The position numbers were made by a program, and so were the translations under genes. Below are positions 1 to 10,909 of a DNA stretch of 64,000 nt, piece after piece (positions within the stretch are counted from its first letter, which is position 1; each line of letters opens with the position of its first letter). Where the stretch lies: positions 62,001 through 126,000 of the forward strand of contig JAJTUP010000050.1 in the NCBI GenBank assembly GCA_021399435.1. The letters are read 5' to 3'. Below the pieces are notes generated by a model that saw only the letters and a program-made list of their open reading frames with translations, did not search any database and was not told the origin of the DNA. This stretch comes from Diaporthe sp. PMI_573. Lineage: Eukaryota; Ascomycota; Sordariomycetes; Diaporthales; Diaporthaceae.

Positions 1-1
1 T

Positions 2-1186
2 CGCAGCCGCATCTTCACCAATTACAACGGTATAGGCGATCGTGAAGAGGCTCTCGGTAAGCCCACACCGATCCGCATCATTTTTTTCGTTCAGTTTCCC
101 ACGAAGTTGATAAAGGCAAAACCATGGCAGTCTAATGGAGTCGTACAGACCACGTGATCAAACCGGGCAACGAATCAGGAAGGGTAAAGCTCTGGGAGAT
201 GTAAGTTGATCCTCGTTCCAATGCTTGTGCAGTCTTTAATGATATCCAGATTGCGCGCCATATGTGCGGCGCCCGGGTAAGTCGAATCCACCCACAACCT
301 TCTATCCTCAACTTTTGACATTATCACCAGATATTTCCCCCCGAAAGAAATCCATGACATTGGTGTTTTCCAGGATGCAGGTCCCCTCGAGAATGACCCA
401 GTTGTCTCGGCACTGACTGAAGCGGCGGCCATGTATCCACACGTGGAAGAGCCCAACTTTGTTGTCTCACTCGGCACAGGAGAGCCTGCACCTGATAATT
501 CGTCCTCGATAGACGTCTCGCGTGACATATGGAGGAACGGAACCTTACCTAGACTTTTTCGACTGTTCTGGGAGAAGATGAGAGACGAAAAAATGCGGCA
601 GGTATTTCACGGTAGTGGCCGGTATCACCGGCTCAATGTTCGTTTCGACGACATGGAGCCGAGGCTGGATGACACGCAGAGTATTGCAGCAGTCGGATTG
701 AAAACAGAGAGCGAACAGGGCTTATCCGCTGCGATCGAAAGAGTAGCCTATAGCATTACGGCCTCACTGTTCTACTTCGAACTGAAGACAAGGCCGGAAA
801 CATGCGAGGGTGGGTATAGTGCTGTCGGCCATATTTTATGCTCCCTCAGGCACGGCGACCCAGCGTTCGGCCCTCTGTGCGATCGACTCTCCCAAAGCGG
901 AGCTCAATTCCTTGTCGATGGGTGCGCCATTGGGCCCGCTCACGATTTGTCTTGTTTCGCCGATGATGGTAACTTCCGAAGACGCGTTGAGATAAAAACA
1001 CCGGGAGCTTTCACAGTATCGCTGAAACAGGGGAGCCAAGAGCCGTTTGATGTCAGTGGGTCTCCTTTTTCTATCGAAAGGTTGATAGTCGTGCAGGGTT
1101 TCAAGGCTGCTTTCGGTAGGCCGGATTGCAAGAGGAAACGGTCCAATGATGTGTCATATCAGCGGAACAAGTTTCAAAGATTTTGA
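2..1186 (+). CDS. Patatin-like phospholipase, C-terminal part (5' end outside window)
   Basis: Seen: four exons, 2-56, 149-200, 250-276 and 331-1186, joined by GT-AG introns, keep one frame for 329 codons to a stop at 1184-1186. The joined product carries conserved patatin blocks: RVKLWEI (exon 2 into exon 3), an AAPGYFPP block, then FQDAGPLENDP, which holds the catalytic Asp (usual DGG/DGA loop), and VVSLGTGEP. The nucleophile elbow GxSxG must lie before position 2, off the window. Known: fungal patatin-like proteins hydrolyse phospholipid acyl esters in the cytosol or at membranes; some are fused to NACHT or repeat domains and act in heterokaryon incompatibility or immunity. Here the patatin domain is followed only by about 200 residues without a recognised domain. 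The last codons overlap the antisense SAP-like gene. The family call is firm; the exon borders are my reading of splice signals and were not checked by transcripts. Confidence 0.85.
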
Positions 1187-1723
1187 CGAAGTATAGATAG
1201 AAAATGAAAACGAATTCTCTACCCTATCTTTGTGGGATATTTCAATGCTCAGAGCAAATTGATCACAGGGTACTTGTTCTCCGACAGTACGTACTGCTTG
1301 CGGTGTCGATTGCGTCTGAGACGCAAGGTTTTGCACCTGATCTTCACTCTTTGTTACGTAATCGTGCGGATGATCCGGTGCATCAGTACTTCCTCGAGGG
1401 GAATGCTCGGAAGGTTGTCGTAGGGTCTCTTTTAAACCCTCCTTTGGCTTGTGCTGTTCTAAGACATCAAGTAGATCCTTCTTTTTGGCCCGTGAGTCGA
1501 ACGCGATTTTTTCTTTCTTGAGAATCCTTCTGATATCACGGACTGTAAGTTCTTCGCGGTACTTGTCTGTTAGAAAGTCCTCGGACTTCGCCGTCGATTG
1601 CGATCGAAGCTGAGCCTCCCGCCTTTGTGCGCGTGTCCTTCCAGGTGCAAGTAACCAGGGGTCTTCGTCACCAGCCTTGACCACTCTCTTGTCAGCGGAG
1701 CTCCGACCTGCTTCTTGATCCAT
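1154..1723 (-). CDS. Small SAP/HeH-like domain protein, hypothetical
   Basis: An ATG-started ORF of 189 codons. Residues about 60-90 contain LTVRDIRRILKKEKIAF followed by a basic helix, which resembles the helix-extension-helix of SAP or HeH/LEM-type nucleic-acid-binding motifs. The rest is polar and low in hydrophobic residues, so a soluble nuclear protein is a reasonable guess. The final residues run antisense to the end of the patatin-like gene (overlap 1154-1186); the tail is serine-rich and may instead be intron or UTR. No introns are needed to read it. Alternative: a chance ORF, but 189 codons with a recognisable helical block argue against that. Function unknown. Confidence 0.45.
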   Translation of the reverse strand: MDQEAGRSSADKRVVKAGDEDPWLLAPGRTRAQRREAQLRSQSTAKSEDFLTDKYREELTVRDIRRILKKEKIAFDSRAKKKDLLDVLEQHKPKEGLKETLRQPSEHSPRGSTDAPDHPHDYVTKSEDQVQNLASQTQSTPQAVRTVGEQVPCDQFALSIEISHKDRVENSFSFSIYTSSKSLKLVPLI

Positions 1724-2289
1724 GTTTTATTACAATTGTCGATACGACAGCGAGCGGCCTGAGCACGTCTGCTGAACCACATTTATATCCAATCTCGAAG
1801 CCTTGTGCTTGATTTAGGAATGCGAAAGCTGAATCATAAATAGCTGCAAAAGTCCCCGTTTCTTGAACTTAGCACTCAAATCGCTGAAATAGAAGCGTTA
1901 ATCTTAGAAATCGGAAGACCAATAACTAATTTACACGGCAGTACTTAGACCGCCCTGGCAGCCACCCTGGTGTCACGTCGCCGCAGTACTTTCCACAGCG
2001 ACCTAAACAAAAAAGCTGAGGCGCAAAGGCAGTCCACTAGACCGTATTTATTGGTATGAGAGAAGCAATGATGAATAACAGAGGTCTTTCTTTCATCGCT
2101 ATTACACTTTCCTCGGTTATCGGTAGGGCTATGGAAACTTTGTGTATAGAATGGCGTGCTGAGAAATTGCGAATATTCCATCTTTTGGGACACATAACCC
2201 TGGTATACAATGGCTCATTTGTTGTGCATTACCGATTGTTTTATATAGAATGATGGCAATCGGCACATATACAGGATGCTTATTTCTGG
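1724..2289. other. AT-rich intergenic spacer
   Basis: Only short overlapping ORFs in several frames and AT-rich sequence. It would hold the promoter of the leftward SAP-like gene. No gene or repeat recognised. Confidence 0.5.
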
Positions 2290-2641
2290 TTTTTAATCTC
2301 AGAACGGGGCCTTTTAAAAGAAACAAGCAGAAGATCATGGGCATGATGCAAATGGAAAACATCCTCGACGGCCTGCACGGCTTCTCCATCGCTCTCTTCA
2401 CCAAGATGCTTCGCATGGCCGCCGAGGATGTGGAGCTACTGCTCATGGATGCTTGGCATGGCCGCCGAGGATGTGGAGCTACTGCTCATGGATGTGAGGA
2501 AGGATATAAGAAATACGGAGATTCACTTCTACTACACTTTGTAAGTACTTAGAATTGATCCTTTTCGCTGTGACTCGGGGTTCCTTGCTGATCAATGACC
2601 CAATTGATAGTTTTTCCGTATATGGCCGGAAAGCATCATAA
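2290..2641 (+). pseudogene. LaeA-like methyltransferase, C-terminal relic with frameshift
   Basis: Seen: the reading frame carries MENILDGLHGFSIALFTKML, then MAAEDVELLLMD, and after a frame change VRKDIRNTEIHFYYT. A possible intron from about 2539 to 2611 (GTAAGT to TAG) leads to VYGRKAS and a stop at 2639-2641. Known: this order (helix, then a V-R-K-[DE] block, then an IH-x-Y and VYGRKP tail) is the C-terminus of the fungal LaeA/UMTA class of SAM-dependent methyltransferases. The N-terminal SAM-binding half is absent. The frame change is caused by a 43-bp tandem duplication at 2409-2494, so the copy cannot make the normal C-terminus. Family assignment is from remembered motifs; no search was run. 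Confidence 0.65.
2409..2494 (+). repeat. 43-bp tandem duplication inside the methyltransferase relic
   Basis: Unit 1 is 2409-2451 and unit 2 is 2452-2494. They differ at one base (CTTC versus CTTG at the start). A length of 43 is not a multiple of three, so the duplication itself shifts the frame: the protein before it and the protein after it match the same family only in different frames. Confidence 0.9.
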
Positions 2642-4920
2642 TGGTGATGACGCTAATGATGATAAATAAAACCACACACAATAATATTACATGTCGAACA
2701 GCATATACTCGTCCTAGTCGAGGAGCAAACGCTTATTCGAGAAAGCAGGATTGGGGGCTGTATTCCTGGGTCAATGAGGCAAAATGGAGGATTGGTGCGC
2801 TTATATCCAAATTACGTTTTTAGAAGAATAAAGTCTTAATTAGGGGTTGTTTATTTAAGCCAAAAGGCGAGAAAAGAGAAAACAGCAAAGAAAAAAGGCG
2901 CCTGAATACATTTTGGACTTTTGTAGAAGGAAAATGTGTTAGTCTAAAGTATCAAGCCACGAGCCAAACTTATGTAGACTTTTAAACTTTTCTAAGCACA
3001 TTCTGAAAAGAAATGCTTAGAGATTCGACGAAAATACTATTCCCACGAGACATCATACATGCTTATATCACCGACGGTGTTACAAAACAGCCCCGGCCTC
3101 AGCCTTGGTCGATAGGATGATTCAGATCATGTCTCAGACAACGAAGAAGACTACGAAGAGCTATACTCTGGACGTACGACCTATCCTTCAAATGTAACAG
3201 GTACGTAGTCAGCACGCACAAGTGTATCTATAGTCTTCTAATAATCCATAGACTTTAAGAAAAAGAGGTGGACTCTACTGGATGCCCGCGTTGAAAGGCC
3301 TAAAAAAGGAGTTCCACCTCACAAACGCCATGAAGACAAAGACAAAAAATGTACATTTTGGGATTACAAGTCTAGAATTACTTGCCTGAACATCTATTGT
3401 ATTTTGGGCGATTCTGAGACAAATGGACAGTAGGAGAAGGGGAAGTTTACCAAGTCTGTTGTGAAGGACCATAAAGATATTTCCGCCCAGCAAATTGTAA
3501 AATGCTTGGTAGAGAACGGTGACTTGATACTGAGAAAGGGATGACTAATCAGACCGCCTTGGCGTGGGCATGCATATCGTGCCCACCGTGCGGAGGTCTC
3601 CCTTCTCTCTTAGTCGCTTTTGCAAAAGATCGGCACCAGATCCCTCCACAGATTGTCTTGAACAACGACAGACTGCGGAGGTACGCCATCATTATCCGCG
3701 AGTTCTCGCGCCGACCAGGGGATTTACGGAGTTCATCGCCGACTGCGCCAGTCTGCAAATTCTGGTTATCTCGATAAGAGATGACATGTATCTTGGCCAT
3801 TTGCAGCGTGCTGAAATGGTCTCTTTCCGCTCTGGTTGTGTATCTCGTCGCTCTATACCACTCGCCGGAGCTGCTGCCGACAACAACCTTGGATACAATT
3901 ACAGGCATAGTAGCGGCTTCGCAGGTCAGAAAGCCGACAAAACGGAGAAGTGACGAAGCCTAGACGAACTTCAAGGAGAGAATGTCAGTCTGTGAGGTGA
4001 TGGAGCATACATTATGAGCTCACCGTGTCCACATGATTGGTGAATGCAGCATTAGACCCAGAACAAGAATGCGGTTTTCCGGTCAAGACGCTTTTTTATA
4101 TTCCAATAAGCAAGGCACACGGCTTTCCTATCGCTTCCAACCATCCTTTGGGCCCCTTTTCATAGCGCTTCAAAACAGCATCGAGGCCGGGGCATTACCT
4201 GGCTTGATGAGCATGCAAAGCACTATGCACCCCGCACAGCCTCCCCTTTCCAAGGAAATCAACCACCAACGCAAATCACATAATCACTGGCACCATTCTT
4301 GACTTCCATCAGTTACTTATTAATGCCGCTCTAGGGCCATAGATGATCTCCCCCTCATTGCCGTGGTACGTGGGCCAGTAGCCGCGGTAGTGGAAATGCA
4401 TACGGCTAGGATATAATCACCTAGTCCCGTCCAAAATTGTGTGTGCTGCTTGTTGCCCTGCGTGCGTGTGCGCGCGCGCGAGTGTGTGGGTGTGTGGTTT
4501 CTGAGATCAAAACACAAGGCAGTGCTTGCGACCTTCACAGGCTTGAAAATGTTACCCGTACGTCTTCTATTCTCGGGATCCGCGAATTGCACCATCAATC
4601 GCCCGATTGATTTGGGCTATGGTACTCCATTATCATCGACCACTGATCGCCTTGAGCCCGCGGTATTGACACAAAAGTTTGAGGGCTCCGTCCTGTAGCT
4701 CTGCCGGTGATGTTATCGTGAGCGCAAGTGTGCCACCGTTACGGACCGGAAAACTCGGCATCAACAAGAGCCGCGAATAAATCAAGATCATACGGAGCAT
4801 CTACCAGCGGGCCAATTTAGATAAGTTGTCTTCATCCCTGCGAATAATTGTTTTATATGATGCGGTGAGACTTGTAACTAAACGGAAGTCGGTGCAAGGA
4901 TGGTGTTGTGGTTTCAGTTA
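2642..4920. other. Region without a supported gene; possible exon relic near 3100-3430
   Basis: 2642-3060 is AT-rich. Around 3111-3430 an acidic stretch (HVSDNEEDYEELYSGRTTYP) can be joined across a possible intron at 3202-3252 (GTACGT to TAG) to a lysine-rich stretch containing PKKGVPPHKRHEDKDKK and CTFWDYKSRITCL, ending at a stop near 3429. It reads like exons of a gene or dead transposon, but I do not recognise the family. 3541-3960 has overlapping ORFs on both strands of similar length, which is what chance gives in GC-richer DNA. 4030-4900 includes a GT/GC dinucleotide run near 4440-4495 and nothing else I can support. Confidence 0.3.
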
Positions 4921-5754
4921 TTACCCAAGAGCCGCAAGGCTATGTCTGTATCCGCCGTTGGCACTAACAGCCGCCCCGTTCACCCATCGTCCCTCCTCGC
5001 TTGCAAGAAATCCAACTATATATGCAACGTCCTCGGGCTCTCCGAACCGCGGAGCAGCCGACGTGTCTGCAATGACCTTCTCTGCAAAGCCCGCTGGCAT
5101 CATGGGAAGCGCTGCGTTCATAGCCTCCGTAGCAGTGGGCCCAACAATAACGCTATTAAAGGTGATACCCTTCTCGGATGCATATACATCGGCGAAGGAC
5201 CTCGTGAAGCTATCGAGGGCTGCTTTACTGGCACCATAGGTTATCATAGGCTCTGCGTTGGCAGTCTTTGAGCCGACGCTCGAGATGTTAATGACGCGAC
5301 CGCCGGATTTCGGGGCCGCGTGTTCCATGAATGCTACGGTTGTGGCTACGGGAGCGTAGACGTTGGCAAACATGACGGAGGAGAAGTTATCGGGCGCAAG
5401 ATCTGCAGTCGACTTATAAGCATCCTGGTTGCCCATGATGGCGTTGTTGACGAGAATGTCGATGGCCTCTACGCCAAGTTCGGCGAGAGATTGTTTGATA
5501 ACCTTGGGCCAGATACCCGAGTCCAGGGCATCGGCCTTGATTGCAATTGCATTCTTGACGCCTAGTGCACGACAGGCTTCGATGGTATCGTCGGCTGCGG
5601 ATTTGTTCGCCGCGTACGTGATGGCGATATTGGTGAGGCCCTTGCGGGCGAGGTGAATGGCGATTGCCTTGCCGATTCCCCTGGAGGCTCCGGTCACGAC
5701 GGCGGTCTTCCCGTTCAGGGACCAAGGCTCGGCAGTTCTGTTAGAGGTGGACAT
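4921..5754 (-). CDS. Short-chain dehydrogenase/reductase (classical SDR)
   Basis: A 277-residue single-exon protein, the usual length for a classical SDR. Seen in order: NAD(P)-binding TGASRGIG near residues 24-31, DILVNNA, the catalytic serine in NISSVGS, and the YGASK motif with Tyr and Lys, then the VGPT loop and a C-terminal VNGAAVSANGGY that matches the usual [VI]xGxxxxVDGG end. I start at the ATG at 5752-5754 (MSTSNRTAEPW); the frame is open four codons further but that codon is TTG. Known: such enzymes reduce carbonyls or oxidise alcohols with NAD(P)H, mostly in the cytosol. The substrate cannot be told from sequence. It is divergent from the dienelactone hydrolase at 6548, across about 790 bp that may serve both promoters. 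All key residues are present, so it looks functional. Confidence 0.93.
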   Translation of the reverse strand: MSTSNRTAEPWSLNGKTAVVTGASRGIGKAIAIHLARKGLTNIAITYAANKSAADDTIEACRALGVKNAIAIKADALDSGIWPKVIKQSLAELGVEAIDILVNNAIMGNQDAYKSTADLAPDNFSSVMFANVYAPVATTVAFMEHAAPKSGGRVINISSVGSKTANAEPMITYGASKAALDSFTRSFADVYASEKGITFNSVIVGPTATEAMNAALPMMPAGFAEKVIADTSAAPRFGEPEDVAYIVGFLASEEGRWVNGAAVSANGGYRHSLAALG

Positions 5755-6547
5755 GATTGAGATCAAGTATTGAAGAGTTAAGCTGAGCTAATGCTGGGTT
5801 TGTATATTAGAAAAAAGCGTTGGAAGGATTTGAATCTGCGGATATATACATAATTCGTTAATCTTCAGGATTGTAAGATAGCATTTATATAAACCGACTC
5901 TTGGTTGAATTCACGGCATGGAAGAGGTCTCTGAGCAATACGTCATTCACGAGTCTCCTAAAGTCGATTACCAATTGTCCTAAACCGGCTTTTAAATTCC
6001 TCCGGGCATGGATACATTATCGGAGACTTATTTTATTGTGGGCCATCGCGATGCTCAAAATCCACCCCGAGAATTTGTAATATGTCGCCGCAGGAGAAAA
6101 GTTTGCTAAGATTACAATTTCGCAGCTGATTAATTGTCAGCGAAACTCTAGGAGAGGTAAATAAAAAAAAAAAAAACACTACAAGCGGTCGGCCTGGTCG
6201 CTAATGCAAGGTTTAAAATTCAGTTGGGTGTGGTGAGAGCCTCCGATGTGAGATGGTGTCGGAATCATGGGCGACGTAAGTGTGTATCAAAGCTAACTGT
6301 ACCCCGAACGGTGGTCTGGTCAAGGCTGCAGGAGGGAATTAGTTGGCTCACTCGGATTTACCGGATTTACCGGTGGGAAGCAAACGCTTGACTTAAATTG
6401 TTGCTTCGTGCCAGAGGTCGTGAATAATCCTGATTTTTCTCCTGCTACCCAGAACTTTCTTCTCTTGCTAACGTTACCGCCTCAGCCTGAAGCCGACAGG
6501 AACTCATTCACACGGCTTCGAATCTTGTACTTACAGATCGCTTCAAG
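5755..6547. promoter_or_regulatory. Divergent intergenic region between SDR and dienelactone hydrolase
   Basis: This 793-bp spacer lies between two genes transcribed away from each other. It is AT-rich, with a poly-A run at about 6162-6175 and a direct repeat of ATTTACCGG at about 6355-6372. A shared promoter is inferred from the arrangement; no factor site is proven. Confidence 0.4.
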
Positions 6548-7470
6548 ATGGCATCCAATCCTCCAGGCAAATGCTGCGTCGCCGGCATAAAGCACCAGTG
6601 AGCCCCCCCCTCTCCCTGCCCCCCTTTACACACCCTCCCCCAACGCATCATGGCCGGCCCTGTATCAACAACCTGATGAATTCCCTTCTCATTGCTTGTC
6701 AAAGTGGCATGCCTCAAGGTGAATTGATAAAAGTGGCCGACAAATGGGACGCCTACCTCGCCACGCCTCCTGCAGACAACGTACAAGAGGGAGCAGGCAT
6801 CCTCTTCCTGCCCGATGTCCTTGGAATCTACGAAAACAGCAAGCTGATGGCGGATCAATTCGCCGCCAATGGTTTCGTTACCATGGTCATTGACCTCTTC
6901 AATGGCGACCCAGTACCCCTTGGTAGCACCCCGGACTTCGACCTCATGAAGTGGGTGACAGAGGGGAGTGATGGCAAGAACCCACACACAGTAGAGGCAG
7001 TCGACCCCATTGTTGAGGCGGCGATCAAGTCCCTAACGCAGAACTATGGTGTCAAAAAGTTGGGTGCGGTTGGGTATTGTTATGGTGCCAAGGTTCGCGG
7101 GCGCAAACTTGACTTATGGATAGATGGCTAATTGCCTGCCCGATGGTAGTTCGTTGTCCGGCACTATAAAAACGGCATCAAGGCTGGCTACCTCGCTCAC
7201 CCTAGCTGGGTTGAGGAGGAAGAACTAGCCGCCATCAGTGGGCCGCTATCTATTGCGGCTGCCGAGACCGATCCCATCTTTCCAACCGACAAACGCCAAA
7301 AGTCTGAAGAGATCCTGAAATCTGTGGGTCATCCATACCAGGTTAATCTCTACTCCAGCGTTGCACACGGCTTTGCCGTGCGCGGTGACATGTCAAAGAG
7401 GATTGAGCGATTTGCGAAAGAACAAGCCTTTTACCAAGCTGTTGCCTGGTTTACTGAATTCCTTCAGTAA
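6548..7470 (+). CDS. Dienelactone hydrolase family protein
   Basis: Three exons, 6548-6597, 6705-7092 and 7150-7470, separated by GT-AG introns, give one frame from ATG (MASNPPGKCCVAGIKH) to TAA. Catalytic triad visible: Cys in GYCYGAK, Asp in AAAETDPIF, His in VAHGFAVRG, the Cys-Asp-His set of dienelactone hydrolases. About 252 residues, the usual size. Known: the family hydrolyses dienelactones in the chlorocatechol branch of the beta-ketoadipate pathway, but many fungal members act on other small esters or lactones. It is cytosolic, with no signal peptide. The second intron starts GTTCGC, a weak donor, so that junction is less certain, but without it the frame hits stops and the conserved order GAK-FVVRHYKNG is lost. 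Divergent to the SDR, which suggests common regulation. Confidence 0.9.
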
Positions 7471-7693
7471 TGCTACGAGCAGAGCATGGGATGTGTAAAG
7501 CAACTGTGGATCAAGTCGATCAAGGAAGTTGGAGAGGCGAGGTAGTAAACGAGAAATCGAATGTTGTTGCTTGCTTGCTTCCTGTAACCTGGTCAATGGG
7601 GCGCAGTCCATCTCATCAGCATGTCGTACCCACAACTCATCACGCATTAGGGAGCCCATCTCCAATAAGGTTCTATTAACCCCATTTTGAGCA

Positions 7694-8355
7694 ATGACAA
7701 GTATGGCGACTTCGTGGCCCCAAGAGGTGGCATGGCCCGCCGAATTCCGCGAGCACGCCACGAAACTCGGCAAATACCTCAGGGACGCCCTCCTGTGCAT
7801 CGAACGCGCGAAAGACCAACCTGTTCCCCATGACCTAGCCAAGACCATGGCCATGGGCGCACTATCCCTCGTTAATAAGATTCACAATATCCCAGACCTC
7901 GGCACTGTACACGACGCACTACAGATAGCAAGAACTGAATCGAAGATCGCGGCGGAAAGCACGATGCAGGCTCTCAACGATATCATGACGGAACTCAAGC
8001 AGGCAGCGAACACGGGTCAGCAAACATTAGAAGGAATACGCGAGAGCCACGAAGCACAAAACGAGACGAAGGCGGCAGCCAGAGAATCGACCGATATCAG
8101 CAGAGACGGTCATGACAATAGTGAGAGAGATCAAGACCGCAGACCAGCACAACCGACCGAGCCCGCTACGGACCTATATATCTATAGCGGCTAGAAATAG
8201 GCTAGCTATAAGTATGTATAATCCGCTAAACCACCACAAGGCACCGCCTACGCAAGTGCTCCGTGAGATTATAGTAAACATTCGGACCCGCTTACCATAG
8301 CCAGCCTACAGGCGATAAACCCTCGTAGTCTAAAAGCACACGTAGACCGTACTAT
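7694..8355 (+). pseudogene. Tad/CgT1-type LINE ORF1 (gag-like) relic
   Basis: An open segment of 166 codons (ATG at 7694) begins with a helical, alanine-rich N-terminus typical of ORF1 of fungal Tad-clade non-LTR retrotransposons. After a stop at 8194 the homology goes on in other frames: REIIVNIR near 8259, then LQAINPRSLKAHVDR ending near 8355. In intact elements these two blocks are consecutive in one protein (REIIV-IRD followed by the LKAHV helix), so at least one deletion or frameshift separates them. No CCHC knuckles, endonuclease or reverse transcriptase follow; the relic stops abruptly against the regulator pseudogene at 8356. Clade assignment rests on remembered motifs. Confidence 0.6.
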
Positions 8356-9462
8356 GTCGAGCAGCGCTTTCGGGGCATCCCGGACGATGCGTTTCCGCGG
8401 ACAGCGTGCTGTGAGGCAATGAATGGCGTTGAAGAGCTCGTCGAGATGCTGCCTTGCCTGGTTCATGGAACTAAACAGGGGAGGTGGGGCATAGATGGTT
8501 GAGTTCGGAATGACGGTAGAGACAGCGTACGACTTGCAGCAAGCCCCCGGAACTTGTCCAAAAAGTAACGATTAGGCGTAAAGGCGGGAAAAGGCCTCCA
8601 CCAGGTAGCTATCGCTAACGGATTCTTAAAGGTGGCCCAGGACGAGAACTCCCCGGGTCCTAGAAGTATGCAATTCCGCCTAGAGTTGGCTGAGGAGATT
8701 CAGGCCGTTTTAAAGGTGAGTCTGGCCCTCGACATACCTCCCTTAAAGCAGCTCCAGGCAAACAAAGACCACATATGTGATGAGAACCACACAAGCCAAC
8801 TCGCCATCTCGGTCAGTCTTGGTAAAATAGGGACGAAGACAGACAATAGCCTTGTTGTACTGCTCCAACATAAACCGTTTGTGTTATTCGCAAGATTTAT
8901 CGCTCGTTCCTTCGCGTTCCTGCCGGCTTCTCCCCATTATCTCCGCCTTGTGTGCAGAGCTTAAGGCCAACAGTACATACAAAACTGCCGGGGCCATCAG
9001 ACTCGCCTGCAAGACTAACGTATCCCAAAACCGCAAACCGAAAATACCGCATAGCTTGACGGTCGCTTGATGTCTGAACCAGTTAAAGCAAGCTTGCTCC
9101 AAGCCGTTACTCAAACCAAGTCGAAGCCGCGTTGACAGATTATGTAGGGTTCGAGTCGTCTGGAAGGTATCGGGCATTAGTGCGCTCATTGCCGTTTCTC
9201 TTTCCCAGACGCCGTAACCATCATACACGCGGCCGGTGGAAAGATATTGTTGGCAACTAGGTCGACCCTGGTCACATTTCAGTCGTCGGATCCTGTTGGG
9301 AGAGTGGGCAATGGGTCAGATGGCTTGGCTTATCGGAAAGTATGGGCGGCCATTAGTCGTGGCGGGAAACTCTTACTTGCAAGTATAACAACCAGCTTTC
9401 GAGTAGGTTCGCTTACTGGAGTCGTATCTCTTGTTTAGAGGGATAGGCATTGTTTTGTCCAT
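8356..9462 (-). pseudogene. Zn2Cys6 transcription factor pseudogene, RIP-like
   Basis: Reading leftward: ATG at 9460-9462, exon 1 to 9377 ending SKAGCYTCK, intron 9293-9376, then exon 2 from 9292 starting IRRLKCDQGRPSCQQYLSTG. Exon 1 has 86 nt, exactly as in the sister copy at 12729. The domain then runs into a fungal-specific regulator core (WFRHQATVKL, FWDTLVLQAS, PAVLYVLLALSSAHKAEI), a TAA, RFMLEQYNKAI, ITYVVFVCLELL, a further TAA, and ARQHLDELFNAI at the end. In the finger, Cys to Tyr changes (CQQY, RVYDGY versus CQRC, RTCDGY in the sister) are G-to-A on the coding strand, and the stops are the same kind. It cannot bind zinc normally and is dead. Confidence 0.8.
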
Positions 9463-10909
9463 TACGCAAGGTAGGGAGGCAAAGCCCGTGTTGGCGGCCC
9501 GCGGTTTTTCGTGCCCTTCCAGGTTTGTATGTAGGCGGCCGAGATGGCTAAGAACTGGACAGGCCGGGGTGGGATTTAGTAAGAGCAGCGTCTTGAGTCA
9601 ACATTAACGAGCACCTGATTAGTCTAGTCGGGATTGCCTTTAGTCTATTCGTCGGCTGGTCGTGATTTGGGTTCGGTGGCTTGGCTGTGTTTTGCGTGTC
9701 TTTGAAATTGGACCAATACGATGTGGAGCCCAAAGATGATGGTGTGTCTGATGATGTTCCTTGTTGCCCTCGGCCCCTCTTTTTCTATGAGGGGTTTTTG
9801 GGTTAATCCCACGCGTATCCAACATAGGGCTAGGATATCTGTATAAGAGGCTTATGCAAATTCGGGTCTTATGCCGTCACATAAGGGGCCAATCCAACAA
9901 TTGGCTAATGCACCAGACTACATGCAGCAAAGACGGGGGCTCGCTTATGACGATGGATAGTGGCACCAGGACCAGGGAGCTGGTTGGCTTGGTCGGGATC
10001 TGCGCAATTCTATTGGCGATGGTTGGAACTGCCTCCCTTAGCCTCAGCCACTTTGCGATCCACTTTATTAACATCACAGATCGGTGTCCAGTTGACCTTG
10101 CAGCTTCCGCACAACAGATTAATGGTTGTCCATTTCCGGAGCGACCCCTGAAAAATCTTATTGCTTTCTAACTCCGCAAGTCCGCCGGCAAGGATGCCAC
10201 GGTTTTCCAACACTGACTCCATATGCGCTTGTGCACAACATCGGAGATACGGCTTCACACCACAAGTTACTTGTGAGAGTTGAGACCAAAGCCTTGGAAA
10301 GGTCGAATAAGGTGGTTTTACCAGAAACCGTCGACAGGATACCAGACGATAACGAAAGCCTTCAACCTCGATCTTAACGCGCCCCAAGGTCGTGTGCCGG
10401 ACCCGGGGACGGCCATCATTTGTTATACCGCGCGCGCGTAAGGACATGAAGTTCTTAATGCTTTGAACAAATTATTGGGTATCAATTGTCACCGAGCCGG
10501 ACTCCGACTTTGTCCTCCTACTTAATAACCCCTGTCAAATTCGGTGTTCGATGGGTGGTTCAAGCCTCCGAATTCCGCCCGGTGGGTCTTCGTTACATCT
10601 GCTAAGGCGGAGTTATAGATCGCCTGAACGGTGATTGCCAAGTAGTAACGGAGTTTCACATGACAACTCTCAACCTTGTCTGGGGGGTCTACCAGTGTCG
10701 AATCCGGTCGACGATTGGCGGGGTAGTAACGGGAAATTACGGTTTCCCTCCAACGCACGGAAGCGAGACGGGTCTATTTGTAAATAAATATAGCGTGACT
10801 CTCCTCCCGAACGCCTGTTCAGACAAGTTTGACCAACAACTTACTTGCTATCGCCCTTATATTACACTATCTGCCCCACCCTCCTAAGAAACCAGGCGAT
10901 ATACCTAGT
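9463..10909. other. Region without a supported gene
   Basis: Short ORFs occur on both strands, the longest a 145-codon one on the minus strand at 10010-10447. None has a motif I know. The right end should contain the promoter of the NmrA-like gene at 10910. Confidence 0.4.

Noticed and set aside
3541..3960. Overlapping ORFs of 60-129 codons on both strands
   Set aside because: Mutually overlapping with similar lengths in several frames and no motif; most likely chance.
10010..10447. 145-codon minus-strand ORF
   Set aside because: No recognisable domain, overlapped by plus-strand ORFs; not enough support to call a gene.
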